From contig CM049314.1 in NCBI GenBank assembly GCA_026874595.1, positions 2,629,318 through 2,693,317 of the forward strand: a stretch of 64,000 nt of DNA, written 5' to 3'. The notes under the pieces were generated by a model. The model searched no databases. It was not told where the DNA came from and saw only the letters and a program-made list of their open reading frames with translations. Numbering within the stretch: the first letter of the stretch is position 1; the number at the start of each line of letters is the position of its first letter. This document shows, piece by piece, positions 1 through 12,092 of the stretch. The DNA comes from Sipunculus nudus. Lineage: Eukaryota > Annelida > Sipuncula > Golfingiida > Sipunculidae. Both the position numbers and the translations under genes were made by a program.

Positions 1-2831
1 ACTACATGGCTTTCGTTTACATTATTTAAGAAAATACCTATTTCATCTATTTCATTCTGGATCTTTTTAATTCCCTGCTGCGGCTACCCGTGAATTTCTG
101 ATGTTTGAAATAAACACAGACAAATCCTTATAAGGAATGCACAAAGAAAATATAAAAAAAACATAAAATATCTATCAATTTTATGAAATTATAAAAAATT
201 TTCTAAGGCTTTTATCTATAAATCCGTCCTCCCTTACTGCATTGTTAAAAATAAGTAAATCACCCGCAATGGACAGCTAGACAGAACACAAGCAAGTAAA
301 ACAATTTAATAAGTGTATCAATTTGACTAATTTAATGCAGAAATATGTGTACGAAAATTATTGGAAACCATAATGTCGCATGAATATCTTATTTTGCAAT
401 GGTGTAAATATATTATGCGTTCAAATTTCCCGCGATGTGAAAAGTACATGTGTTAATGCCAGAATGATGCTCGAAAATTTAAAGGTAGAAATTGAAGAAC
501 GCGTCTGTTAAAAAAACGCGAACTTTCTCGCTTCGATCGTGTCTCTCATATTACGTGCTCTGCCGTTCCTAAGTAGCTCGGGCCATACTAGGCCATGTTT
601 TCTATTTAATGGGCGCGGCTTGCATTGCCATGGCACGAACGACACTTTCGCTTCAGTCTGGTAATTTAATTACTCCTGTTAATTCTGCGGAAAGCCGAGA
701 GGCATGTTACTGTGGCTGAAGAACGGGTTGGCCGTGATGATGAGGTGTTATTGCGTTGCTTTTTTACAGGGTGTTTTGTGGACGAGTGATGACGTGCAGG
801 AAGGCCGCGTGGTCTGACAGAGTATGTTGCGAGCTCTTTTTCTCATGTCTACCCATACACGGTATATTGAATCATGGATTTCATTTCCAAATGCAATCAT
901 ACTCTTAACATTAGGGCTTTTATTGTGTTCACTTGCTGAAAGTCTTAATGTTATGAGGGTAAATGTGATATGTCCTTCTTCTTAAGCCGCCATAAATCAT
1001 TGATGTACAACACCGTTGTTCCGCTCTTTCGGAGAAAATACGAAAGCGACACGTTTCAATTATTCCCTCTCTCAAAGAAGCGCTCTCCACTCACCATTCT
1101 TCCCAGCAGTTAATATTACAGTCCACGTGAATGCTGACCATCGGTTTCAGCAGCAGCTCAGCCTTCCTTCATCTGGCAGCGATAAATAATTACTGTTGTG
1201 CGACAAAACATATTTTCTTTCAATTATAATTTCTCACCATTGGCATAGACAGATCTTGGTTGTCGATGTGACGACGTGAGACAACAATAAAAAGAGACAC
1301 TCGGCTCTCGTCTCGGGGTTATGTATGAGAACGAGGCCATAAATGTCTGCAAGAAACATTATTCTTGAAGAAGACTGTGAACAGCGCTGGCAAGAAAAAC
1401 CTTTTACACATCCTGTTAATATCGATTCACAATAAATAAGAGACCATCAAAACTTATTTATCCGTGGGCTTAATGTATTAAGCACAGCGTTATTCTTGCA
1501 ATAAAATCATGAAACTTGGTTCATACCAACCGTAAGTCTTAATTGCACTAATCATTGAGCAAACAAGAGAATCTTCAGTAAAGAAAAGCAAATATTACTC
1601 GGAATCATTTGGATTTAATAACATCAGTTTAACAAATATTTTATGGTAAATCAAATACAAAGAAATCAAAATCATGTATGATGAACAAAAATGTTTCCAT
1701 AGCAACAACATTTATATTGGTAAATCTTATACTTGTTCTTCGATGTTTCAATATTGGAGACATTAAAGCCGTATCGTCATTAAAAAGGTCCCGGATGGGC
1801 CTCTTTGTTTGCCAAGCAGTGGTAAAGCTGTGGATACCGATGGTGACTTGAGCAGCGCCGGGACATTTCTGCGCCCTGGCGCGACCATTAATATTTCAGG
1901 CTCGCCATAGCATAATTAACTAGACCTGTTTCTGTCTGTCCCAGTTTGCAGGATAATTTACTATTAGACGCGTGGTCCAGACTTGTTAGAAAAAAGCTCC
2001 CCTGATGTAGTATTGAACTAAAAGCTTGTAACAACTTACATTTTTTTCAGCCCCATCCACAGAATACCATTTGGTGGTTTTGTCTTGTGTAATTTTATCT
2101 CTAAATATCTTTTAATCTAAATCCTCAGTTAAATATGGAAAAATGATATTTAAATATGCGTGTGTAATCTTTGCTTCTTGCTTGCTGTAGATGCCAAATG
2201 TTTTTGTGCATGCTCTATCTGAAAAAAAAGTTACCATGTACATAAAAAATATTAATACAATTACCTTTTTAATAACTAAACATGCCGCTTTTGATAAATG
2301 ATGGATTATAGATTTCACATTTACCTTTTCTGAAAGTCAGTATTATTAATGATATATGACTGGAAGTATCCACTGATTCTTGTCATATCCGGCCTTGTCA
2401 AGTTTACATTCGCGGTACCTCTACATACGCATGTTTTGCTCAAAATACATTCTTTATACTTTTTTTACGCTAAACCTTGTTATGCCAAACCTTTAAATTA
2501 TGGGAAGAGGTGAAACTATTTTTTTTTAAAGTCTTAGTAAAGTTTTTGGGTTAGATTTTATTTACATTTATTTGAAGATATACCATGCAAAAATCTACGC
2601 TGACTGTTTCTTTCCAGTATGCTTATGAATCATGACAAAATGTTATAACATTACAAAATTAACACAAGCGCCTTCAAACCCAGTCAAAATGACACTACAT
2701 CCCCCGTACAATTAGGGTAGTTATGGGCGTAGATTCTCCTTCGATTTAAGCTCGTAATAATTACGAAATACTTAGCCCATATAAATATAAAGGAAGAACT
2801 GTTTTTAGTATATGAGACTTCCATTACCATG

Positions 2832-2851
2832 TATATATATATATATATATA
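2832..2851. repeat. (TA)n microsatellite
   Basis: About ten uninterrupted TA units. Confidence 0.95.
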
Positions 2852-5800
2852 ATGTATACTCTTGTATTTGTATCCTTTCTATTTACCAGTCTTAAAATAT
2901 TCAGGTCCGGCAATGTGTGATTCTCCTAACATATCCAAGGTTAAATGTAAAATATCTTGTCATGGATTTGCTTGTATTTATACCAAGATCGAAAGAATGT
3001 ACAATATTTCACCAACAAAATCGATCTCATACTCCGAATTTGTAACATAAAAGGTGGTACCTCGGGCCAGACAGGAACGTACGTGCAAATAGAGTGCTTA
3101 CTATCAATGCATCTTTTGAGAAACTGAAGTGACATGCAGGGGCAGTTTTTGTATAGAAATCGGGGTTTCAATAAAAAGATATATTTGTGAATCGAGGACG
3201 CTCAGGCCATTTTTTCAAAGATTTTTTAAATATTATTTTAGATTTTTTTTTAGTTTTTTTATAAAAGGATGTTGGTGCTCCCAAAGGGAAGCTTGTCTGT
3301 GTAATATCATGAAGGGTTATATAAAATTTGGAGCGTCTTAATATATGATCATCATATTATAGTGTAATATATCGGTCAGTTGTCAGCGCAGTTTCGACTG
3401 CATTGCTTCTTTGAGGTAGTTGACACCGGTCAGTGACTACTACTTCAAGAGGCAGCTATGATCTTCTCGGTCTGACAGCTAGAAATCCATGTCAGATCGG
3501 CCGCTCGGACACTCGTAGCGTCAGGCACAGATTTCGAGCGTCGTAGACGCATACCCCAGCGTTCCCGTCAGGAATACATATGTATACAGTCATAATTACC
3601 TCCATGAAAATGCCATCTGGCGTATCAAAGCCTAAAATAGATAGATACATAGTTAAACCATATATAGTTAATATCATGTCTTAAGAAATTTGTTTAAGAT
3701 AATGATCCAATATTAATCTTTTCATTCGATATACAAAGCGAATATCAACAGTTTCTGTTAACATGGAAAGTTATCCTAAATTCATTATGGTTAATGTCTT
3801 TTACATCAACAGTTAACTGTCTCATGGTTCCATCATTTATAAGGCAATTATAGGCAGACAAGTCGTCAATATATGACCTTTAATTTTAATATTCTTGTTA
3901 AAAAATGTTATAAATTTTGAATGTCAAATGACACTCAAAGATGTTTTGTAACGTGATCGTTATCTGTATTTCATTTTTTTTTGGTATAGTATTCTAATGA
4001 CAGAGCTGGATTTCAAAAGATAGAACTATAATTACCACTAAGTCCGATTTCAGGTATTTGCTAATTAATCAGACCATAATTACAGGTGCCCTTACCGGAC
4101 AATGTTCATGCAAATGAACCTCATTCGCTCTAGGTAACATTCCTATTTACATATACATTCCCACTTTTATATATTGATTCTTTTTATAGTATTATGTATC
4201 CTATACAACAGTACCCGTTTAGTCAATTAAGGTTTGACTTTGGTGCGAACCTTTCAAAACGTTACTTGGCGGCATTGTTAATGCTAAAGGGCTAGACTAT
4301 CCAAAGTACACTGCCAGCATTTAATAAAGCAGTTTTAAATACATTGTAATACAATACTGGTCTCGGTATATTACACTTGTTCTGCTGCCTTGGTCGTAAA
4401 ATTGTTTTGTCATAGTGAACTCGTCATCCTTAAAGGGCTTGATTAGTTAATTTCTGTATCAATATTAAGGTCAACATATTTTTCGCTGAGTACAAAAAAT
4501 TGATTATATATATTTTGTTCTCTTTACATTTCTTTTGCTACTGTTGGCGTTAAATCTCCGATACGGCTGATCTTCTTAAACAGCCAGAGTTAGTCTCTCA
4601 GGTAAAAAAACTTCCACCTGATATTCAATTTTAACTTAACTTTCAAGATTCCTAATTGTCGCTAAATTTCCGGGGGAGGATTCCAGTGATCGCTCGGTAA
4701 TGGCAAACAACAAGTTAATCATGATATTAATTTTTAAATTGATTTACTAATTAATGTAAGAACATTTGCAATGCTATCCTAAACTAGTCATTATATATCA
4801 CACATATAGTATAACGTATATATAAAAATAATAATCTGACCGAAACTCGAATTATCAAGACTATTTACGTCACAAAAATATGGTGCACGGACTGCCTGTT
4901 TCCCAGTATATTTTGAATCTGAGAACACACTCGATTAAACATGCAATAGGATTTGTTAATGGCAGGAAATATCTTACAATAGTGTAGGTTGAACATCATG
5001 TAGATGTTTACAGCCATTAATCCTAGGTTGACTGACTGAGGTATCTATCATTTATTACTGAGACAAAATTTACATCAAATGAACTGAAAGGCAGCTATTC
5101 TCTTGCAATCTCTGTAGAATTTATGGAATTTTCTGACTAATTCTGACCTACTCAGGGTCAACTCTAATGACCCGATGCTAGGGAAAAGTTCTTATAACTC
5201 CCCCGTCACGGGTGATACTGAAATTGTATATCAACAAACCTTAAACAGGGTGCACGTGCCCATGCTAAAACACTGGAAACCTATATGACCGGAGGTTGTG
5301 GAATGCGCATGTGTGGAAGTTGAAAGGTCACCGGTTGTAGATGAGGGCATTTGAACCATTCTTTTGTCATGGTTAATCCAGATAGCCCCCGTGTTGTTGT
5401 GTATGTTTGAGTAATGGTCTGGCGGTTATTTTATCATGCCCCTAATTTTTTTAAATAAAGATATAAGCAAAATAGAAACCTTTGCATCCTGGGATCGGCG
5501 AATTTTGGCCTTTTTCATAGATTATTCAGGATTATTCTAAAATTAGAAACTATCATTTAGAAGTTGGTGACAAATGGAATGATTTCAACATTTGCTGATT
5601 CAAAAAGGCTAAATATCTGTATAGATGAGAACAAAATTACTAAAATGGTTCGCATACGGTGACTGATCTGTTTATAAAAAAAATTATACCATGATTTTAT
5701 ATGTTTATTATCAGTCCAATCCTATTTAACACATGTATCAGTGAGGAACATGGTAGGATACATCTGGTCGTATAATTAATAGGAAACGGGGCATCAACAG

Positions 5801-6285
5801 AGCCAGAAATCTAAAATATGTCGGGACGACGGTTTTAGAGGTTAGGATTTACCCATAAATTTTACCTATTATTCGAAAGACTAAGCAACTTTTAAGGGGA
5901 AGCAAAGCTTCTTGCTGTATTCTTGATTTTTAATTTCAAAGAAACCTGGCTGAGTCACCTGGTAACAGACACTTGGGGGAAATCAGTACGGTAATGTTGC
6001 ATGTGATTCAGTCATGGGGCACCATCTAGGGCCAATACTATGCCATGATAAATAACATGGCAGCTCCCCAACTCGGTATTTTACAATGGATTATTGTATT
6101 GTCCGACAACGTCCCCCGTGTATTTCTTCACGCTAACAATCTTCCCCAGTGCACTGGACAGTTCTCATGCAATAACAGTCTTAACATCTTTATTTATGTC
6201 AATCCTTTTACAGTTTACGGTACATTATCACATGCTATGTCTCCGAAAAAGCGCATACGTTTTTCCTGACCTAATTGCTGTCCGC

Positions 6286-6288
<3 letters not shown>

Positions 6289-6350
<62 letters not shown>
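6289..6350. repeat. (TA)n microsatellite
   Basis: About 31 uninterrupted TA units; open frames here are TA artefacts. Confidence 0.97.
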
Positions 6351-6353
<3 letters not shown>

Positions 6354-7212
6354 CGTAAATGACGTAATGAGCGCCCCGGGCACTCTCAATATTGATTTAT
6401 AACAAATATTTTTTTTATACCCAAAAAAGGGCCCCCGTCTACTAAGTTCCAGTCGTGGCACGTCTCACGATCCGGTGATACTGATACTTTTGTTAGACAT
6501 CGCACCACATTTGCGGCGATCCAGGGAAACCAAAGAATCCAAATGATGATTGCATAAAAATGTGAATTAAATCAGAACTAATCCAAACGATAAATTTAGT
6601 GCATTCGTCACCTTAATGCCAAAATATTACATAAGCACGGTACTTGAAAAGCAAATACACGTTCTGCTAAAATAAACAAACCAACATATTTTGATCGAAG
6701 CTTCGTCGCCATCTTCCGGAAATCAGACGCCGATAAACTCACACAAGCCGTCCTCCCGTTTTATTTAATTATTATATAAAACACCCCCTGAACCAATGCA
6801 GTTTTTATGTGTAACGATCACCCATCAGTCGAAAATGCTGTTGGCGAACTTCGCCGAAGAGCAGATAAGCATGCAACTTTACCCAGCATATGTTCCTCAC
6901 GGCCGGTGCTCAAAGAGACGATTTTTTCCCCGGTGATATCAGTAGATATCCGTGCATTTAATATGTCTATGTAAATTGAAAGACACAACGATCGAGAAAT
7001 TCCTGTTCTCCCTCGTGGAATTTGACACACAGATGCCCTTTTCTTTTTTTTTTTTTAGCATTCAGCTGTTGACAATTTATTTAAGTAAAGTTTGCATGCG
7101 CGATTTATTTGAGACACACATCACAAACGCAAAGTAAAGGATACGCCCTGCGCGATCAGTTTCATTGATAACATTTCAAGACGGGATGAATGTCCGCCGC
7201 CATTTTTAAAGC

Positions 7213-7213
<1 letters not shown>

Positions 7214-7253
<40 letters not shown>
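7214..7253. repeat. (TA)n microsatellite
   Basis: About 20 uninterrupted TA units. Confidence 0.97.
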
Positions 7254-7255
<2 letters not shown>

Positions 7256-8115
7256 GAGGGTTCGATGTGTAAACTGATATTCACTGACGATCAGTTGACT
7301 TGTGAGGTGACAGATCGTGTTTTCACATGTTTCTGTCATTTCAAAGTATTAACGCGCCATGATATATCCACGGGGTGCGCACATATGACACAACAGCCTT
7401 ATGACTTACCCGTTAGCCAATTACTTACATCGGCTCGTGCAACTGTGACGCTCGGTAACAGCCCCAAGTTACCCAAACATGCAGGAGCTCTGTTGACACG
7501 TTAAAACTAAAGGACCAAGAGACGATTCATACCCTAGCATTTCTGAGGATCTATGCAGTTTTACAGCTGTTTTTTTGTGAAAAGCTAACACGGCTTCCAG
7601 TTGTCAAAACAAACAAAGGTTTATGTGGCCTGGAAAGGGGCTGGCAGGTTTCAAACTAGAGTTCCTTTTAAAATAACGTAATTTTTGCAATTAAGCTGGC
7701 AAGACTGTCACATTTCTAATTAAACACTCGGCAAAAGTTGCGATCTGACGTGACCTATTGGCTATACGGCGCGATTTTCCTCAACATTAACGAAAACGGT
7801 CAGAACGCTTACAATTCTATGCTAGAGCACGGAATTTCGTCCGCGTTACAGGTGGTTCGATAAATTTCGGAAAGAAAGCGACGGTGTTAATAGTAAATAC
7901 AGTATGGAAGATTCCATCATATCAATGTTTGTGCTGTTCTACGCTAAGGCATGACTTTTTTGAGGAATCTGGTGAAACTTTAAGACTATAAGGAATATTT
8001 TCCTTTCGTTAGCCAATATTTATGGGCTATGTCCCCATAACGTCGATAACGGTATAATTAATAAAATAAACAATAAATACAGACAAATTTACAATATAGT
8101 TATGCTTATGTATTG

Positions 8116-8116
<1 letters not shown>

Positions 8117-8155
<39 letters not shown>
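8117..8155. repeat. (TA)n microsatellite
   Basis: About 19 TA units, 40 bp before the short dispersed repeat at 8196. Confidence 0.97.
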
Positions 8156-8159
<4 letters not shown>

Positions 8160-8195
8160 ATTGCTATATATGTTTATGTATCGATCTATCGATTA

Positions 8196-8268
8196 TCGTC
8201 TATCGAAAAGGCGTCAATCTTTCTCTTTGCCTACACTTCGACTACAGACGAACACAGCTATACAATTA

Positions 8269-8270
<2 letters not shown>
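8196..8270 (+). repeat. Short dispersed repeat ending in an ATT tail, copy A
   Basis: TCTATCGAAAAGGCGTCAAT, CTTTGCCTACACTTCGACTA, then CACAGCTATACAATTAAT running into (ATT)n. It is closely matched at 10670-10742. Confidence 0.7.

Positions 8271-8343
<73 letters not shown>
8270..8343 (+). repeat. (ATT)n microsatellite
   Basis: About 25 uninterrupted ATT units at the tail of a short dispersed repeat. Confidence 0.97.
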
Positions 8344-8346
<3 letters not shown>

Positions 8347-8373
8347 TAATCGTTACAGGTGCCTTTTTTATTG

Positions 8374-9046
8374 TGTGACACGGGCGTAACTCGTGTTGTA
8401 GCGGCCTCGCCTGGCCGGATGTTGCACTCTCAGTTTAATCCGTACTGGTTGAACTCTCTTTGTCTTGCTAGCCTGGGGTTTTCTAGACTGTCCGGGCCGG
8501 GCCGGCTCATGGTTGAACCCTGGCATGTAGATACACAGTGTTCTTTGTTCTAGTAGTGTTCTTTGAGCGTGTTTATTATGTTAAGTTCTTCAGATTGTAT
8601 GAGAAATGGAAAATTCTCGGCTTGAGGTGAAAAGTTATATAAAGAGGCTGTGTTTTAAAGCCGAGAGAGAGGTGAGAGAATATTCCAGCGGACACAGAAG
8701 CGTGTATGTCAGTTTGTGGGACCTATTCCGATACGTGCGGCAATTATAGATTTTCTTCAGATTTTCTTTTGGATTTGTGACAAATCTTATTTGGTCTTCA
8801 GTTTACTTTCAGGATTGTAACAAGAGCTTGTTACTGTTATTCTCCGAGAGAATTTGTGTGAACCGTTCGTCCGGCTTATTGTATTGATTTGTTGTTATAC
8901 TGCTGTTATACTGTGTAACTGTATTGATTTTGTGTATTTTAATGTTAGGGTTGTTTTAAGAATAAATTAATTATAGTTATTTGTTAACAAAAAACACTGA
9001 CTTCTTTATTCATTCCCATAGACATTTCACGCTGCCTAGTGTTACA
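8374..9046 (+). mobile_element. Probable solo LTR or LTR fragment
   Basis: The segment starts TGTGACAC and ends GTGTTACA, inverted ends with one mismatch. It contains TATATAAAG at 8636-8644 and AATAAA at 8961-8966, the expected spacing for U3-R-U5. It lies just after an ATT microsatellite. I find no matching target duplication and no neighbouring internal region, so this remains tentative. Confidence 0.55.
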
Positions 9047-9120
9047 GAATCTGATTTTTTTATCTCCTTGACAAAATTTATGTTTAATACGCATACGTGA
9101 TCTGTTGATATTAAGTTCTG

Positions 9121-9123
<3 letters not shown>

Positions 9124-9164
<41 letters not shown>
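9124..9164. repeat. (TA)n microsatellite
   Basis: About 20 TA units followed by a short TATACTTTAC tandem repeat. Confidence 0.97.
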
Positions 9165-9165
<1 letters not shown>

Positions 9166-9386
9166 TTTACTATACTTTACTATACTATACTGTATTATAC
9201 TGCCATATGCATTTGATTTTCTCGCAAAAGACACGGCAGAGCGCTCAATGATAAATCTAGAGATTTTGTTGTAATGTATGCGGAATGCGTATAGAGATAT
9301 GAAGATATTTTATACATATATAATGAGTATAAACTATATATATATATAGATATATATATAAACTCATTATTACACACACACACACA

Positions 9387-9389
<3 letters not shown>

Positions 9390-9470
<81 letters not shown>
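9390..9470. repeat. (TA)n microsatellite with preceding CA run
   Basis: About 40 TA units preceded by a short (CA)n run at 9372-9385. Confidence 0.97.
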
Positions 9471-9473
<3 letters not shown>

Positions 9474-10417
9474 AAGCTGTTAGAGATATAGGTACAGATG
9501 TGGAGATACCTGCAGTAAACCGTTATATTGGAGATATTATCCAATCTCGTGTGTCTATGAGTTTATGTGGGTTTCAGCTTTTTCTTAAGTTAATAAATTC
9601 GTTAAACAATTTCATTTATATCGCTTTGGAAACATTATATCTGCCGTCCATGTTTCAGTATATGATTTGTCGTGTATGCCCGAATATGGCCAAATAGAGA
9701 TACAGGTCGTATGAATTTATTAAGTCAGCTTAACTTTAAATGTTTTTATTTAAAATATATGTTATCCAGTAATTTGCGTTTTATTCAGTATCATGGAAGA
9801 CTTAATCCCCATAGCTTACGAGGTCCAACTCAGAAAAAAGTTACCGCGAATCACGACGGACAGGGGAACAGAAACTCTGATCAATTTGTAATTAATGTTG
9901 CAGCGTCCAGGCCGCTACAGTCAGATTGTTGGGAGTTTCTTCAGCAAACACTGATTCGTAATTTACGGCACTATTTGAATGCATTATGACCGCGTGAGCT
10001 CACTCACTACAAGGGCAGAAAGGTGGCCGCGGAAGAAAGAAAACTTAATGATCCCTGGGGAGGATAATGCAGGAAGGTCACGTGAGTTGGGCATGATGGA
10101 GGGCTCCCCTCTGTGTTTGTTTTCTCCCGATACGCTGCCCTAGTTTCATGTCACTACAGATATTCGTGTAAGTCCATCATAGGTCGAATTGTCACGTCAA
10201 TTCTGGGGAAGATTATCGACATAACTCGAAGATGAAGAAACGCTGCTCTAATATATCACTCAGACGAGGGAGAGAGGCTTCGTAGACTTACCTATGTTAG
10301 ATTTACATATTCCTTTGAATGTTTAATTATATATAATCGCTGGAATATGCGTGTATGTGGATAAAGTAATCAAAGCGGCCACGCATGTCCGTGTTATATA
10401 GGTATAGAAAACGACGG

Positions 10418-10419
<2 letters not shown>

Positions 10420-10486
<67 letters not shown>
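10420..10486. repeat. (TA)n microsatellite
   Basis: About 33 TA units directly before an inverted fragment of the short dispersed repeat. Confidence 0.97.
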
Positions 10487-10487
<1 letters not shown>

Positions 10488-10511
10488 CGTAGGCAAGGAG
10501 AAAGAGTGACA
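10488..10511 (-). repeat. Inverted fragment of the short dispersed repeat
   Basis: The inverse of this segment matches the GTCACTCTTTCT..CCTAC part of the copy at 10676-10700. It follows directly after the TA tract 10420-10486. Confidence 0.6.
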
Positions 10512-10669
10512 ATATATAGAGTCCATAATGCAAGAAACAGTGTATCTTCATTCTGATTGAATATCAAGTAATATTTTAACCATGATGCCCTGTGTGGGCG
10601 TGGTACACAGAAGAAAGCATCGCTCAACTCAGGAATTTCCACGAACCCGCTTATATGCCGACGTCTATC

Positions 10670-10742
10670 GAAAAGGCGTCACTCTTTCTTTTTACCTACA
10701 CTTGGACTACAGATTATCACGGCTATACCATTAATTATTATA
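10670..10742 (+). repeat. Short dispersed repeat, copy B
   Basis: TCTATCGAAAAGGCGTCACT, CCTACACTTGGACTACAG, then CACGGCTATACCATTAATTA matches copy A at 8196. An inverted fragment (10488-10511, GCGTAGGCAAGGAGAAAGAG) of the same sequence lies beside a TA tract 180 bp upstream. Confidence 0.7.
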
Positions 10743-11872
10743 AATATATATCCTTGTATGAGGACACAGAGTTCTGGGGTATATACATATATGTGTATGT
10801 TATACACATATATTAATATACACATATATTGCACACACATTGTGAACGATATATACTCAATTTGCAGAATCATATTTAGTTCAAATACCGGTAAATATGT
10901 GTTGCTGTATATAATTAAATGTGAACCATAAACAGTATTGAAAAGTAATGAAAGATAAAACCACAATGAAAGAAATTCCCAGGCAAACGCCATCCGTCCA
11001 GCAGGACAAAACAGTGTCCATTGTTCTGACAAGCTGTTCTTAGAACCAAGCAAATGGGAATCGCGGGTCTGCCGATTACCCCTGGAGGTTGATTAATGAA
11101 GCCACAGTCAAGGTTAGGGGCTCCCTTCGATTCTTCAACCTAGGTTTTATTGGCTTATCATACACGTGGGTTCCTAGGAAACGTCCTTGGGACGTCTAGG
11201 AACTTTGTCATTTTTCTTGCTCAACCATCTAGAATTTGAAATTTGATTGCCCGGACATCCGCTGGTGAATCGTTGTCCTCCCCGTCTCCGATCCCAAGAT
11301 TCCCTGTGTCTGTAACCTGGCTACCTGTCCCAGACCGACGTTCCAAACTTGATAAATTATTGAGTTTCCGTTAATTTTTTTCTTACCACGTTACAAATAT
11401 GTGTTACTGTGGTTTTGAAAATTAGATTTCTGTTAAAATATTCTCCTAGTAAAGATTTTTTTTACGTTAATTACAAACGTTATTGTATATGCTACTATAA
11501 AATGATAACATGATTTAGCATTGCCAAATACACATTGCCCTGGATTTAACAGACATGTCTATATGTACGTGATATGGGTAACGTAAATTTAATTAACTAA
11601 ATGTTCTCACATTTCTTTTTTTTTATTGTATTTGCATCAAAACAATTATAATTATGTTGTATACTTATATATTGTAACATGACAATATGGCAAACATAAA
11701 AATTTTACCAATTAAGATTTAAGATTTAAGTTTAAAATTATGACATTCTCTTTAACGCATGAGGCATTTTGTGAGTTTAACCTTTCCTAATCGGATGCTT
11801 AATAAAGGATTTCATGTACCGTAACTCAATAACAGTGTATTCATATAAAAGTATATGCCCATAAACCTTTTT

Positions 11873-12092
11873 CCCTCCGCCAAGGGGCGGAGGTTATGTT
11901 TTTCCTGGCGTTTATTTATTTGTCTGTTTTTTTTATTTGGATATAATTTTCAGAATAGCTCCGCAATGATTTTTTGGGTGATCTGGATCCAGCAATTTTT
12001 TTAAGGGAAAAAGTTGCATTTCTGGCAGTGCCATTTGGGGATAATGAGCTGCCTTGGTGGAGTTCTGCGCTCTCTGAGTGCTTTTCTAGTTT
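11873..12092 (+). mobile_element. CCTCCGCC...TTTCTAGTT dispersed element, plus copy
   Basis: Starts CCCTCCGCCAAGGGGCGGAG, has a gene-like middle with GATCTGGATCCAG, and ends GCTCTCTGAGTGCTTTTCTAGTTT. An inverse-oriented relative lies at 43720-44010. I recognise this as a dispersed repeat type found in many animal genomes but cannot name its superfamily. Confidence 0.7.

Larger units (their letters stand above)
1..8110. other. No gene seen
   Basis: A/T-rich, with stops in all frames and only short open frames without motifs. Some GC-richer patches (about 540-830, 1790-1900 and 3420-3560) could hold regulatory DNA, but I see no exon with convincing splice sites. Confidence 0.5.

Noticed and set aside
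6094-6461. Open frames of about 75-105 codons with long alternating I-Y runs, here and at other TA tracts
   Set aside because: They are translations of (TA)n microsatellites, which have no stop in any frame.
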